This document shows positions 33,277 to 42,529 of a DNA stretch of 64,000 nt, one piece after another. The DNA comes from Toxorhynchites rutilus septentrionalis. Taxonomy: Eukaryota > Arthropoda > Insecta > Diptera > Culicidae. Position 1 is the stretch's first letter; each line of letters opens with the position of its first letter. Under the pieces are notes generated by a model that had not been told where the DNA came from, made no database searches, and was given only the letters and a program-made list of their open reading frames with translations. The stretch spans positions 113,024,035 to 113,088,034 of the forward strand of contig NC_073746.1 of assembly GCF_029784135.1 (NCBI RefSeq). Direction: 5' to 3'. The translations under genes were made by a program, and so were the position numbers.

Positions 33277-34614
33277 ATGGCCGGTACACATGCGAACAAT
33301 AGCGAATGTGTGGATATGGGTCTCGTAGACATGTGCAGTCGCTGCTGTGAGAGGATAAACGATCCAAACACAGAAGCGATAGCGTGTTACGGTAGGTGTC
33401 ATGAGACTATTCATATCGATTGTTTACCGAACGCGGTGGGTGCTAATATCGATATTTTGAAGAAAATTAAAAATGCCGTTTTTGTATGCGACACATGTTT
33501 GGTGTTACATGAAAATGGGTTCGGGAACAACCATTTCGACGATTCCGTTGGTAAAATTTTAAATGATATTAAAGAGCTGAAATGTTTGGTTGAATTGGCC
33601 AACAATTTTGAGCTCAAAGTTAAAGAAGCGGTACGGGCGGAAATTAGAAATTTGTTCAAAACCAATAATGATATAAATACGAATTCAGAGGAAACACCTC
33701 AGCGGTACAATTTACGTTCAAATTCAAAAAAACGTAGACGTGATGAGCAAGCTATTCAGAATGAAAACGTAACTCCACTAAGTTTCGCTGCGGTATTGAA
33801 AGACGCAAAGAGAACAACTGGAAATGTAGCTAAAGTTGAGAGTAACAATAAACAGAAAACTTTGACCAGGGAAAAAATTTTAATCATAAAGCCAAAAACT
33901 ACGCAGGAATCTGATATTACTAGAAAAATGTTAAAAGATAATGTCAATCCCAAAGGATTGAATATAAATGGATTGCGAAACGGGAAGAATGGTACAGTTG
34001 TTGTCTCTGCTTCAGATAAAACCTCAATTGAGTTAATCAAGGTTAATGTTGAGAAAAAACTGGGTCAAGACTACGAGGTTAAGATACCAGAAGCATTGAG
34101 ACCGACGATCAAAATTATAGGATTTAGCGAAGAAATGAATGAAAATGATTTGAAAGTTGCGTTGTTGAAACAGAACCCTTCGTTGGACAAAACCAAACAT
34201 TTCGAAGTAAGAAAAATCTATTGTAATAATAAAATGAAATATAATAAATACAGTGCTATAATAGAAGTCGATGGGGATACTTATAATAAAATGATAGAGA
34301 CTAAATCAGTATTTTGCGGGTTTGAAAAATGTCGAGTTATTGATGGATTGAGGATTCTAAGATGCTTCAAATGCTGTGAATATGGTCACAAAATTGTCGA
34401 CTGCCAAGCAAAACACAGCGTGTGTCCGAAATGTGGCAAAAATCATGAATTCAAGAACTGTACATCCGAAGAAATTCAATGTTCAAATTGTAACAAAATT
34501 AAAAACGAACGAAGAATAGACATAGATACGAAACATTTCGCGTGGAGTACAAACTGCCCTATATTCCTCCGAAACTACGAGAGGAAAAAGGAACAGGTGG
34601 ACTTCTCTATTTAG
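33277..34614 (+). CDS. LINE ORF1: PHD-type finger plus CCHC zinc knuckles
   Basis: A nucleic-acid-binding protein of about 445 residues that would coat the LINE RNA. ATG 33277 (MAGTHANNSECVD) is preferred; an in-frame ATG 14 codons upstream adds a Cys-rich stretch unlike family proteins. The N-terminus has a PHD-like C4HC3 pattern: CSRCC, IACYGRC, HIDC and FVCDTC. A Lys/Arg-rich segment (NSKKRRRDE) follows and may act as a nuclear signal. The C-terminus carries knuckles CFKCCEYGHKIVDC and CPKCGKNHEFKNC and a third degenerate CSNCN...C. The frame ends at TAG 34612-34614 and the same frame continues open into ORF2. No internal lesions were seen. Confidence 0.88.
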   Translation: MAGTHANNSECVDMGLVDMCSRCCERINDPNTEAIACYGRCHETIHIDCLPNAVGANIDILKKIKNAVFVCDTCLVLHENGFGNNHFDDSVGKILNDIKELKCLVELANNFELKVKEAVRAEIRNLFKTNNDINTNSEETPQRYNLRSNSKKRRRDEQAIQNENVTPLSFAAVLKDAKRTTGNVAKVESNNKQKTLTREKILIIKPKTTQESDITRKMLKDNVNPKGLNINGLRNGKNGTVVVSASDKTSIELIKVNVEKKLGQDYEVKIPEALRPTIKIIGFSEEMNENDLKVALLKQNPSLDKTKHFEVRKIYCNNKMKYNKYSAIIEVDGDTYNKMIETKSVFCGFEKCRVIDGLRILRCFKCCEYGHKIVDCQAKHSVCPKCGKNHEFKNCTSEEIQCSNCNKIKNERRIDIDTKHFAWSTNCPIFLRNYERKKEQVDFSI

Positions 34615-37458
34615 CCACCCAAGAAAGGAGAATTGAAAAAATATGATGCGCTTTATCTAAATGTGGCTGGATTACGGACACACTTCGACGAAATAGAACT
34701 ATTGTTGTCCAATGAAAAACCGAAATTATTAATTATGGTTGAAACACATTTAACGGAATTGACTGATCTGAATGGATTCAATGTAGTTGGATACACAATG
34801 ATCAATTGTTTGTCGAGATCTGCCCATACTGGAGGCGTATCTATGTATATTTCGAACCTTTTATATTTTAAAGAAATTTTCAATGGAACATATGGGGACA
34901 ATTGGTTTCTAGCCGTTGAAGTCAGAGGATGCAAAATTTCAGGAATATACGCTGGAATATACCATTCGCCTAGTGCTAGTGACAAGGACTTCTTAGAATT
35001 TTTGGAAGATGCATGGCTACAGCACATACAAGTATATGAACAAAAAATGATTGTCATAACTGGTGATTTTAACATTGATTGGGACGAGCATAGGAAATCT
35101 TTTGAATTAAAAGCAATCACCCAAGCCGCTGGATTCAGACAAAGAATAAATGATCACACTAGAATAACCAGAACATCTTCGACGACCATTGACTTAGTAT
35201 TTACGAATTTCGACGATGGTGTGATTGAAATTTTTTACAATAGCAAAATCTCGGATCATGAAACAATTGGAATGGTCTGCCATTTTTCTGATGTTGACTT
35301 TTCTGAAATAAAAAAGGAAAAATCATATAAGTGTTGGAACAATTATTCAAAACGAATATTGCAATCTGTTTTACAGAACAAAATAACTCCGATTGGAGAA
35401 CGAATCTCTCTTCATGATGTTGCAAAAAATCTAGAAGAAGCGCTTTGTTCTTCAATGAAACAGATAATTGCCGGTAGTCAGACTGCCGTTCCAGTACTCA
35501 GAAATATTAGTAACAAAGACTGGTATAACTCTACGTTGGCTAACATAAAGAGACGAAGAGATTATTACTTAATAATAGCTAAACGCACAAAAACTATTGG
35601 AAATTGGAGCACGTACAGAATATGGAGAAATATTTATGTACGTGAACTTAAGCATTCCAAGAATAAATTCATCCAAAATGAGATAAATACAATACAGCAT
35701 GATCCGAAGAAGCTATGGAAAAAAATCAAATCATTATGTAATCCAGGCGGCAGCAAGGATATCGACATTGAGTTTGACGGTAAAAAGGAAAATAACAATA
35801 TAACAGCAGAGAAACTCAACAATTTTTTCACTTCAAGTGTGGAAGAAATCCACAATGGTATTGTAGCTCCATCAAATCGACTGAATTTTGTTTTCCCTGG
35901 CCTGTCTTCACAATTGAGATGCTTTAAAACTATCAACATGGCAACTCTTAGGAAGGTAGTAATGGATTTGAAAAACTGTGCAGGTGTTGAGAATATCAAT
36001 AAAACCGTATTAGTAGATGCATTTGATCTAATCAAAGAAAATCTACTATATATAATAAATGAATCTATGCTTCGGGGCGAATGCCCTCATACTTGGAAGA
36101 AATCTGTTGTTATACCGATTCCAAAAAATCCGAAATCGTCCAAGCCAGAAGACCGGAGACCAGTGAATATGTTGCCATTATACGAAAAGATCCTCGAAAT
36201 CGTTATCAAAGACCAACTGTTGGAACATATAACGAAAAATGGAATTCTGGTTGAGGAACAGTCAGGGTTCAGGAAAAACCACTCTTGTGAAACGGCTCTC
36301 AATTTATTACTCCTGAAATGGAAACAGGCTATCGAAACGAAAAAAATAGTATTGGCTGTATTTATTGACTTGAAGAGGGCTTTTGAAACAGTAGATCGAA
36401 TGAAATTACTTGATTTGCTTTCCAATTATAATGTAACTGGACCTGTATTGAACTGGTTTGAAAGTTACCTGAACGGGCGAACACAAATCACTATTTACAG
36501 GGACAGTGAATCATCGGCGGGACCAGTGAATCTGGGTGTACCTCAAGGAAGTGTTCTGGGGCCGCTGCTTTTCTTGCTTTATATTAATGACATTAAACAG
36601 GTGTTAAATGACAGTGACGTAAACTTGTTTGCTGACGACACAGTGATATTCATTGTTGCTGAGACATTGCAAGATTGCTTCGTCAAGATGAACCGTGAAC
36701 TGCAAAACTTAGACGAATGGTTGAGATGGAAAAAACTTAAGTTAAATATTAGCAAAACAAAGTATATGGTAGTATCGACACGCAATCTTGACAGTGATAG
36801 TCTTAGTATAACTATCGATGGGCAAACTGTGGAAAGAACGACTTCAATCAAATATCTTGGCGTTATTCTTGACGAAACGCTGCGCTTCGACGAACATATA
36901 AACTATACTATAAAGAAGGCAGCTCAAAAATATGGAGTGCTTTGTAGAATTAATCGATTCTTGACCTTTGAAAGTAAAATTACCATCTACAAAGCATTGA
37001 TCGCTCCACATTTCGATTATTGTGCATCTGTGCTATTTCTCGCAAATAAAAGGCAAATGAATAGAATGCAAATTGTTCAAAACAAGGCCATGCGCTTGAT
37101 ATTGAGATGCGATCGACTTACTCCACGAAGATTTATGCTTGAATGCCTACAATGGATGTCAGTGGGACAGCGTATCAAATATTGCACTCTTACGTTCATA
37201 TATAAGATGGTTAGCGGCATGACACCGAACTATTTACAAAACACGATAACGTATGGAAGAGATATGCACCGATATAACACAAGGCAAGCAAGTGACCTCA
37301 GAACCATGAACTTTCGAATGTCATGTACCCAAAACTCACTTTTTTATAAAGGATATCGCCTGTATAACACATTACCAAATGAAGCAAAGACAGCAACAAG
37401 CCTTCGAATATTCCGTAGTATTTGTAAAGAGTTTTTGAAGCATGATTTAGATTTTTGA
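34615..37458 (+). CDS. LINE ORF2: endonuclease and reverse transcriptase
   Basis: Target-primed reverse transcription enzyme of about 940 residues. The endonuclease domain shows LYLNVAGLRTHFDEIE, IMVETHL, ITGDFNIDW and ISDHETIG (the SDH signature). Reverse transcriptase motifs are PIPKNPKSS...RPVNMLPLYEKILE, EEQSGFRKNHSCETAL, AVFIDLKRAFETVD, GVPQGSVLGPLLFLLYIND and LFADDTVIF (catalytic FADD), then KYLGVILDETLRF in the thumb. The C-terminus HRYNTRQASDLR...SLFYKGYRLYNTLP is typical of CR1/L2-like elements. No RNase H. There is no ATG before the endonuclease domain: the frame simply continues from ORF1 past one TAG, with a TTG at 34633 as the nearest alternative start. See findings. Confidence 0.9.
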   Translation, partial: PPKKGELKKYDALYLNVAGLRTHFDEIELLLSNEKPKLLIMVETHLTELTDLNGFNVVGYTMINCLSRSAHTGGVSMYISNLLYFKEIFNGTYGDNWFLAVEVRGCKISGIYAGIYHSPSASDKDFLEFLEDAWLQHIQVYEQKMIVITGDFNIDWDEHRKSFELKAITQAAGFRQRINDHTRITRTSSTTIDLVFTNFDDGVIEIFYNSKISDHETIGMVCHFSDVDFSEIKKEKSYKCWNNYSKRILQSVLQNKITPIGERISLHDVAKNLEEALCSSMKQIIAGSQTAVPVLRNISNKDWYNSTLANIKRRRDYYLIIAKRTKTIGNWSTYRIWRNIYVRELKHSKNKFIQNEINTIQHDPKKLWKKIKSLCNPGGSKDIDIEFDGKKENNNITAEKLNNFFTSSVEEIHNGIVAPSNRLNFVFPGLSSQLRCFKTINMATLRKVVMDLKNCAGVENINKTVLVDAFDLIKENLLYIINESMLRGECPHTWKKSVVIPIPKNPKSSKPEDRRPVNMLPLYEKILEIVIKDQLLEHITKNGILVEEQSGFRKNHSCETALNLLLLKWKQAIETKKIVLAVFIDLKRAFETVDRMKLLDLLSNYNVTGPVLNWFESYLNGRTQITIYRDSESSAGPVNLGVPQGSVLGPLLFLLYINDIKQVLNDSDVNLFADDTVIFIVAETLQDCFVKMNRELQNLDEWLRWKKLKLNISKTKYMVVSTRNLDSDSLSITIDGQTVERTTSIKYLGVILDETLRFDEHINYTIKKAAQKYGVLCRINRFLTFESKITIYKALIAPHFDYCASVLFLANKRQMNRMQIVQNKAMRLILRCDRLTPRRFMLECLQWMSVGQRIKYCTLTFIYKMVSGMTPNYLQNTITYGRDMHRYNTRQASDLRTMNFRMSCTQNSLFYKGYRLYNTLPNEAKTATSLRIFRSICKEFLKHDLDF

Positions 37459-37469
37459 CCCTGCATATA

Positions 37470-39491
37470 ATTAATGTTAGTGTGTAAGATGACGAAGTTT
37501 AACGGATATTTGTATTTTCTTATCTTTAGACTATAATGATGATGGTTAACTTAAACAATATTTGTGAAATCTTCAATAGTTTGAGCCCGCGCGCGTTAGC
37601 ACACATAGACAACTTGAGATAGAACATATGCAAAAACAATTCTTTTTAATGAAAGCATTCAAATGGGTTTAATGTGGAAACCAGAGGTAAGCTAGGGATA
37701 GCTCAATCGGAATACTTGTAAATTCATCTTCTCAATAGATAATTATAACAAGATTTTTCTGTGTTGTGGCAGATCTTATTGCAGATTCAGGTTGACACGT
37801 TTATACCCCAGATTGAATGTAGGGCCTGAAGTATCGGCTGGAATTAGGCTTAGGTTTGCTCAGCTATCTGGTTTCGAAAACGATTAACAGACCGTTGTCG
37901 GGTATCCAGTGAAGCGGGAATTCCTTTGTAAATTTTAGGCTAATGCTGACATAGGTATTGGGTTCAATTCCTGATCGGTCAAGGATTTTTTCGGGTTGGA
38001 AATTTTCTTGACATGCCTTGGGATATGTAAAGTAATGGGCCTGAAGTATTGGCTAGAATTAGGCTTGGGTTTGCTCAGCTACCAGAACTCGGAAACGATC
38101 GCAAATGCAGGCCGTGACCGGGGATCTGATAAAGTGGGATTTCCCTTGTAAGTTCATGGCTAATATTGACATAGGCATGGGGTTCAATTCCCGATCGGTC
38201 CAGGGTCTTCCCGGGTTGGAAATTCTCTCGACATGCCATGGGTTAAATACGTTAAGTTGATAACATAAATTGTTCTTCAATTAGGAATCTATGTTTGTAA
38301 TATAACCGGTCCGTTTGTTTTGTTTTTTACTTCAATGTGCTTACTGGTTATTTTAATAATTGTTACATAAAGATCAACAAGAGAACTCGTACAGTACAAA
38401 CTTTTTGAGGAGATCATCATCATTATTTCATTATTTCATAAAACGAGGAAATTATTGTCTTTTGAGTGTATGTGTGTCCGTGTATTTTTCTTGTCAAGAC
38501 TATGGTGATGATGGTATTTTATTTTTTTTTTTTGCTTTTATATATATCTTAGTTATTCAATTAAATTTAAAAAATAATTGTGAAGTCTGCAATAGTTTGA
38601 GCCCGCGCGCGTTGGCAAACATAGAGAAACGAGAGATTGAACAAAAGCAAAAGAATTTTTGATCGAATAAAACAAAGTCATTCCAAGGGGTTTAATGTGG
38701 AAACCTGAGGTAAGCTAGGGATAGCTCAATCGGAATACTTGTAAATTCATCTTCTCAACAGATAATTATATCAAGATTTTTCTGTGTTGTGGCGGATCTC
38801 ATTGCAGATTCAGGTTGACACGTTTATACCCCAGGTTGAATGTAGGGCCTGAAGTATCGGCTGGAATTAGGCTTAGGTTTGCTCAGCTGTCTGGTCTCGA
38901 AAACGATTAACAGACCGTTGTCGGGTATCCAGTGAAGCGGGAATTCCTTTGTAAATTCTAGGCTAATGCTGACATAGGTATTGGGTTCAATTCCTGATCG
39001 GTCAAGAATTTTTTCGGGTTGGAAATTTTCTTGACATGCCTTGGGATATGTGAAGTGATGGGCCTGAAGTGTCGGCTAGAATAAGGCTTGGGTTTGCTCA
39101 GCTACTAGAACTCGGAAACGATCGCAATTGCAGGCCGTGGCCGGGGATCTGATAAAGCGGGATTTCCCTTGAAAATTCATGGCTAATACTGACATAGGCA
39201 TTGGGTTCAATTCCCGATCGGTCTAGGGTCTTCCCGGGTTGGAAATTCTCTCGACATGCCATGGAATGAATACTTTAGACAAAGGCTTAAATTGTTCTAT
39301 CGATTAGTAATCTATGTCTGCGGGATAACCAGTCCGTTTTCTTTCCAATTTAATGTGCTTACTGGTTAGTATGATGTAATAAACTCAGTAACTCAATTAT
39401 TATCAATAAGATAACTCGTCCCGCTCAAGCCTTTGTAGGGGAAAGAGGTGGGACCATCATCATCATTTTTAAAACAAAAAAAAAAAAAAAA
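37470..39491 (+). repeat. LINE 3' UTR: about 1-kb tandem duplication holding tRNA-like 215-bp repeats
   Basis: Unit 1 (about 37470-38480) and unit 2 (about 38481-39491) match at an offset of 1017-1023 (shared cores: agtttgagcccgcgcgcgtt, aagctagggatagctcaatc, gggcctgaagt). Inside each unit a 215-bp segment starting gggcctgaagt occurs twice (37822 and 38037; 38845 and 39060). Each 215-bp repeat contains a pol III B-box-like GGTTCAATTCC followed by YGATCGGTC and a cgggttggaaatt block, as in mosquito tRNA-derived SINEs. An A-box-like TAGCTCAATCGG lies upstream (37699-37710). Confidence 0.85.
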
Positions 39492-39745
39492 AAAAAGATG
39501 ATATAAAAGAATTTCTAGGAACTTCCTTTTCTTTCTCTTGGTTTCTTGTTGATATTGTTCATTATAAAAAAATATCCCCGAAACTGTAACTGTAACTGAA
39601 ATTCTTTCACAAGTATATATATGTATGACCATTATATTTAGCGAATAACTATACGAAAGTCAAACACTTATATTTTGCTTTTGAACGTATGAGTCTAACG
39701 ACGAATAGATCCGTTCAATCCAGTTACAAAAAGGACTGAAATCAA

Positions 39746-39750
<5 letters not shown>

Positions 39751-39797
<47 letters not shown>
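39751..39797. repeat. (TA)n microsatellite
   Basis: About 23 uninterrupted TA dinucleotides. The 35 or so bases just before it (ttcaatccagttacaaaaag, then gactgaaatcaaat) recur at 40018-40051, so a direct repeat brackets about 270 bp. Confidence 0.98.
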
Positions 39798-39800
<3 letters not shown>

Positions 39801-40189
39801 TTTACTCGCACTCGCATACTTCAAAACGTCAAAAACAGAATTTAGCGTTCGAATCAAGGATGCCAAATGTAAAGAAATGTCTCTATTTTTAAGATATTTG
39901 AAAATATGCGAAGATATTTATAGACTTGAAAATTATTGGAAAAACAAATAAAACCCTCATAGTTTCTAAACGAAATCATTGTTATTTCGTTTTGCACGCT
40001 GGCGGGGCTGAAAATATCGTTCAATCCAGTTACAAAAGGGACTGAAATCAAATAAGAATAATCCGGTAATGATCTTATACATTATATTCAATAAATATTC
40101 CACGCCACTAACATTAATTTATACATTTCATTCAACAATATTCTAGAATATGAGAAAAGGTACTTGTGCAAAATTGTTACTCGCCTCGG

Positions 40190-40389
40190 TGTATCAGACC
40201 GAAAGTGTTAAAAAAGTGACACACATCCCCTTTGTACCAACACATGCGAAACGCTAAAACTAAAATGACGAACGACGAATAACGAAGCTAGAGAGAAACG
40301 CAAAGTCGTAGTGCTGATATTTTCTGAGAAATGAACGAATTATTGATTTCTCGGTCTGACAGACCAATGCGCGAGTATAGGAGTGTTAA
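40190..40389 (-). repeat. Fragment of the TTAA MITE family
   Basis: The minus strand from 40389 reads TTAACACTCCTATACTCGCG, then ggtctgtcagaccgagaaat, matching the ends of 29208-29746. A second tcggtgtatcagaccgaaag block lies at 40195. Boundaries are uncertain. Confidence 0.55.
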
Positions 40390-40569
40390 TCATGGATGGA
40401 CTTTTGTAGTCAAAAACATTGAAAAACATTGTTCGTTCTGGTTCTTATCACAGAATACAAGAAAAGATATTTGAAAATGGTTGGCTTTTCAGAAACCATC
40501 TGGGTATAAATCAATTATCTGAGTGAAATGGTAACACTGGAACTGACTAACTTTCTTTATTAATTTCCA

Positions 40570-40962
40570 TACTGGAGCAATGTGCCCCATTATGAGATGA
40601 ATTATAAAATTGCATTTTGATATAAGATAAGATTTCTAACATTTTTTGATTCAAACTCAATTAATAGCTCTGGTAACATTTGAGAATGTATTGGAATTTG
40701 CAAAATTGAAATAAGTTTTTTAATGCTTCAAAAATCTTATGACAGAAGCGGGCAAAGTTGCATGAAATCATGCAGGTTTTAATATATTATTATTTTATAA
40801 AGATGGACGTGTTTTTTGGTGCTACAATACATTTAATTGTATTTATAATGAAAAACGAAAGTTATGAGCATAGAAAAATCCTGCCGATTACTGCGTTTCC
40901 CATGATTTTTCAAGGTGATGCGTTTTACCGAAACGGTGCATCTTTCCCAAAGTTCTCCTAAT
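40570..40962 (-). repeat. Inverted copy of the 28587-28930 repeat
   Basis: Reads as the reverse complement of the other copy, with blocks attaatagctctggtaacat, gaaatcatgcaggttttaat, ggtgctacaatacatttaat and gatgcgttttaccgaaacgg. It ends 36 bases before the myosin exon. Confidence 0.8.
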
Positions 40963-40998
40963 CATATCATGTATTCCATCTAACACTCTCATTTCCAG

Positions 40999-42524
40999 TA
41001 CATGGGAGATCTACCGAAAGGACGAGAAACGATAAACAGGAACAGAATATTCGTCCCTGCACTGACCGATGAGATACTGAGGGATGAAGTATTCTGTCAA
41101 ATTATGCGACAGTTTACGGTGAATCAGATCCAGATCAGTGAAGAACGGGAATGGGATTTAATGTGGTTAGCAACGGGGGTGATGCTACCTAGTCAGCCGC
41201 TTCTGAAGAGTTGTTCCAGTTCCTCAGGACAAGAAAGCATCCATTGCTTGCAGAGAATACAGAAGGTCATGAAGGTTGGGCGGAGGAGGTTGCCTCCGTA
41301 TACTGTGGAAGTGGAAGCGATTCGCTATCGAACTGTTGAGATTTATCATAAAGTGTACTTCCCGGATGATACAGACGAAGCTTTCCAGATAGAATCGTCC
41401 ACGAAGGTTGCTGACTTACTGCAAACTATCACCGGAAGACTAGAGCTGAAGTCCAGCGAAGGCTTCAGCTTGTTTATCAAAATCGGTGATATGATATTCT
41501 CTATGTCGGAGGAACGGATACAAGAAACGCTTCCGTCCAGGACGAATGACAATCGAATTTCTTGCGAGTATCAGTTATTTTTCATGAAGAAGCTATGGAT
41601 TTACGTGGGGCCTGGGAAGGACCCTAACGCGAATCAAAGGTTTTATTTCTTCCAAGAAGTGCCTAAGCTGTTGCAAAGATACTATAAAGTAACGAAAGCA
41701 GAGGTTGTAGAACTTTCAGCTTACATATTCGCTGATATGATGCATTGCCTGGTTCCCGAGGATGCTGTCAGAATGCAGAAGACTTATCTCTGGAAGAAAG
41801 ATATCATTTCGAAGGTCACTTCATTGAAACGCATCAGTCACTCTGAGGTGAAAACAGAGTTTTTGAAGATTGTTTGCAAATTTCCAATGTTCGGTTCCAC
41901 GTTTTTCGTTGACAAGCAGGTTACAGATCAAAATCTTCCGGAAACATTGCTAGTAGCGATCAACAAGCATGGATTCAATCTGATAGATTCCCGAACGAAA
42001 GTACGTAGTAATATTGTAATAATCAAGATAGTGAGAATTATAGTTTCCCATTATTCTACAGCATTTAATAGCCGAATTCAGCTTCATGGAACTCAACTTC
42101 TGGAGCTCGGAAAATACATATTTCCACATAACACATAATTTCCACAGCAAGAACATTTACTTATCGTCAAAAAATGTGAGTTTTCCTATCGTGGTTTTAA
42201 GGTTTTTCCCGCTAATTAAACAAACTTTTAGTGTATTGTGCAGTAAAGTTCTGTTCGCCTACAGAAGAGGTACAATTTGATGTAGCGAAACTGTAAGTTT
42301 GATAACAATAAATGAAATTAATTGCATTTGAATTTTTGCGTGTTGTGTGGACACGTTTCTGTGGGGTAAATTGGTCATATTGCACCATTTTCCTCGCCAC
42401 TTTTCTTTGTTCTAATTGATTCTAGATGCCGCTGAATTACAAAAAAAAAGGATGGACAGAAACCGTTGGAAGAAGGAGGAACTTGGATGAGCAACGTAGG
42501 CCATCGATAACGGATTTTCTTTGA
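40999..42524 (+). CDS. C-terminal MyTH4-FERM tail exons of an unconventional myosin (partial)
   Basis: Tail of a MyTH4-FERM myosin (class VII/XV/XXII type; exact class unresolved), a cytoskeletal cargo- and membrane-binding region. Proposed exons are 40999-42000, 42062-42175 and 42426-42524, all phase 0. Splice signals: atttccag before exon 1; GTACGTAG...ttctacag around the 61-bp intron; AAT/GTGAGT and gattctag around the next; stop TGA 42522-42524. MyTH4: YMGDLPKGRETINRNRIFVP, LRDEVFCQIMRQ and WDLMWLATGVMLP. FERM: LPPYTVEVEAI, KVYFPDDTDEAFQIESSTK, FSLFIKIGD, VGPGKDPNANQRFYFFQEVP and INKHGFNLIDSRTK, then exon 2 ELNFWSSENTYFHIT. Exon 3 (LNYKKKGWTETV) is the least certain. Upstream motor exons are absent. 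At 41207-41255 two compensating deletions garble 12 codons of MyTH4, hinting at decay. Confidence 0.75.
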
Positions 42525-42529
42525 CCAAG

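Larger units (their letters stand above)
32898..39491 (+). mobile_element. CR1/L2-like LINE, about 6.6 kb, two ORFs and a long 3' UTR
   Basis: A non-LTR retrotransposon with a 5' UTR of about 380 bp, ORF1 (PHD-type and CCHC fingers), ORF2 (apurinic endonuclease plus reverse transcriptase) and a 2-kb 3' UTR ending in an A-run (39474-39496). AAAAAGATGAT at 32887-32897 and again at 39492-39502 is a candidate target duplication that would set both ends; because it overlaps the A-tail, the true length is ambiguous. The same 3' tail (cgagttatcttttagat... inverted) is seen in the remnant at 53005-54642. Both frames are open apart from the ORF1 stop, so the copy is young. Confidence 0.88.

Noticed and set aside
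33411..36851. Several minus-strand frames of 78-155 codons
   Set aside because: All are antisense to the LINE ORF1 and ORF2.
39660..39866. Frame with an alternating Ile-Tyr run
   Set aside because: Translation of the (TA)n microsatellite.
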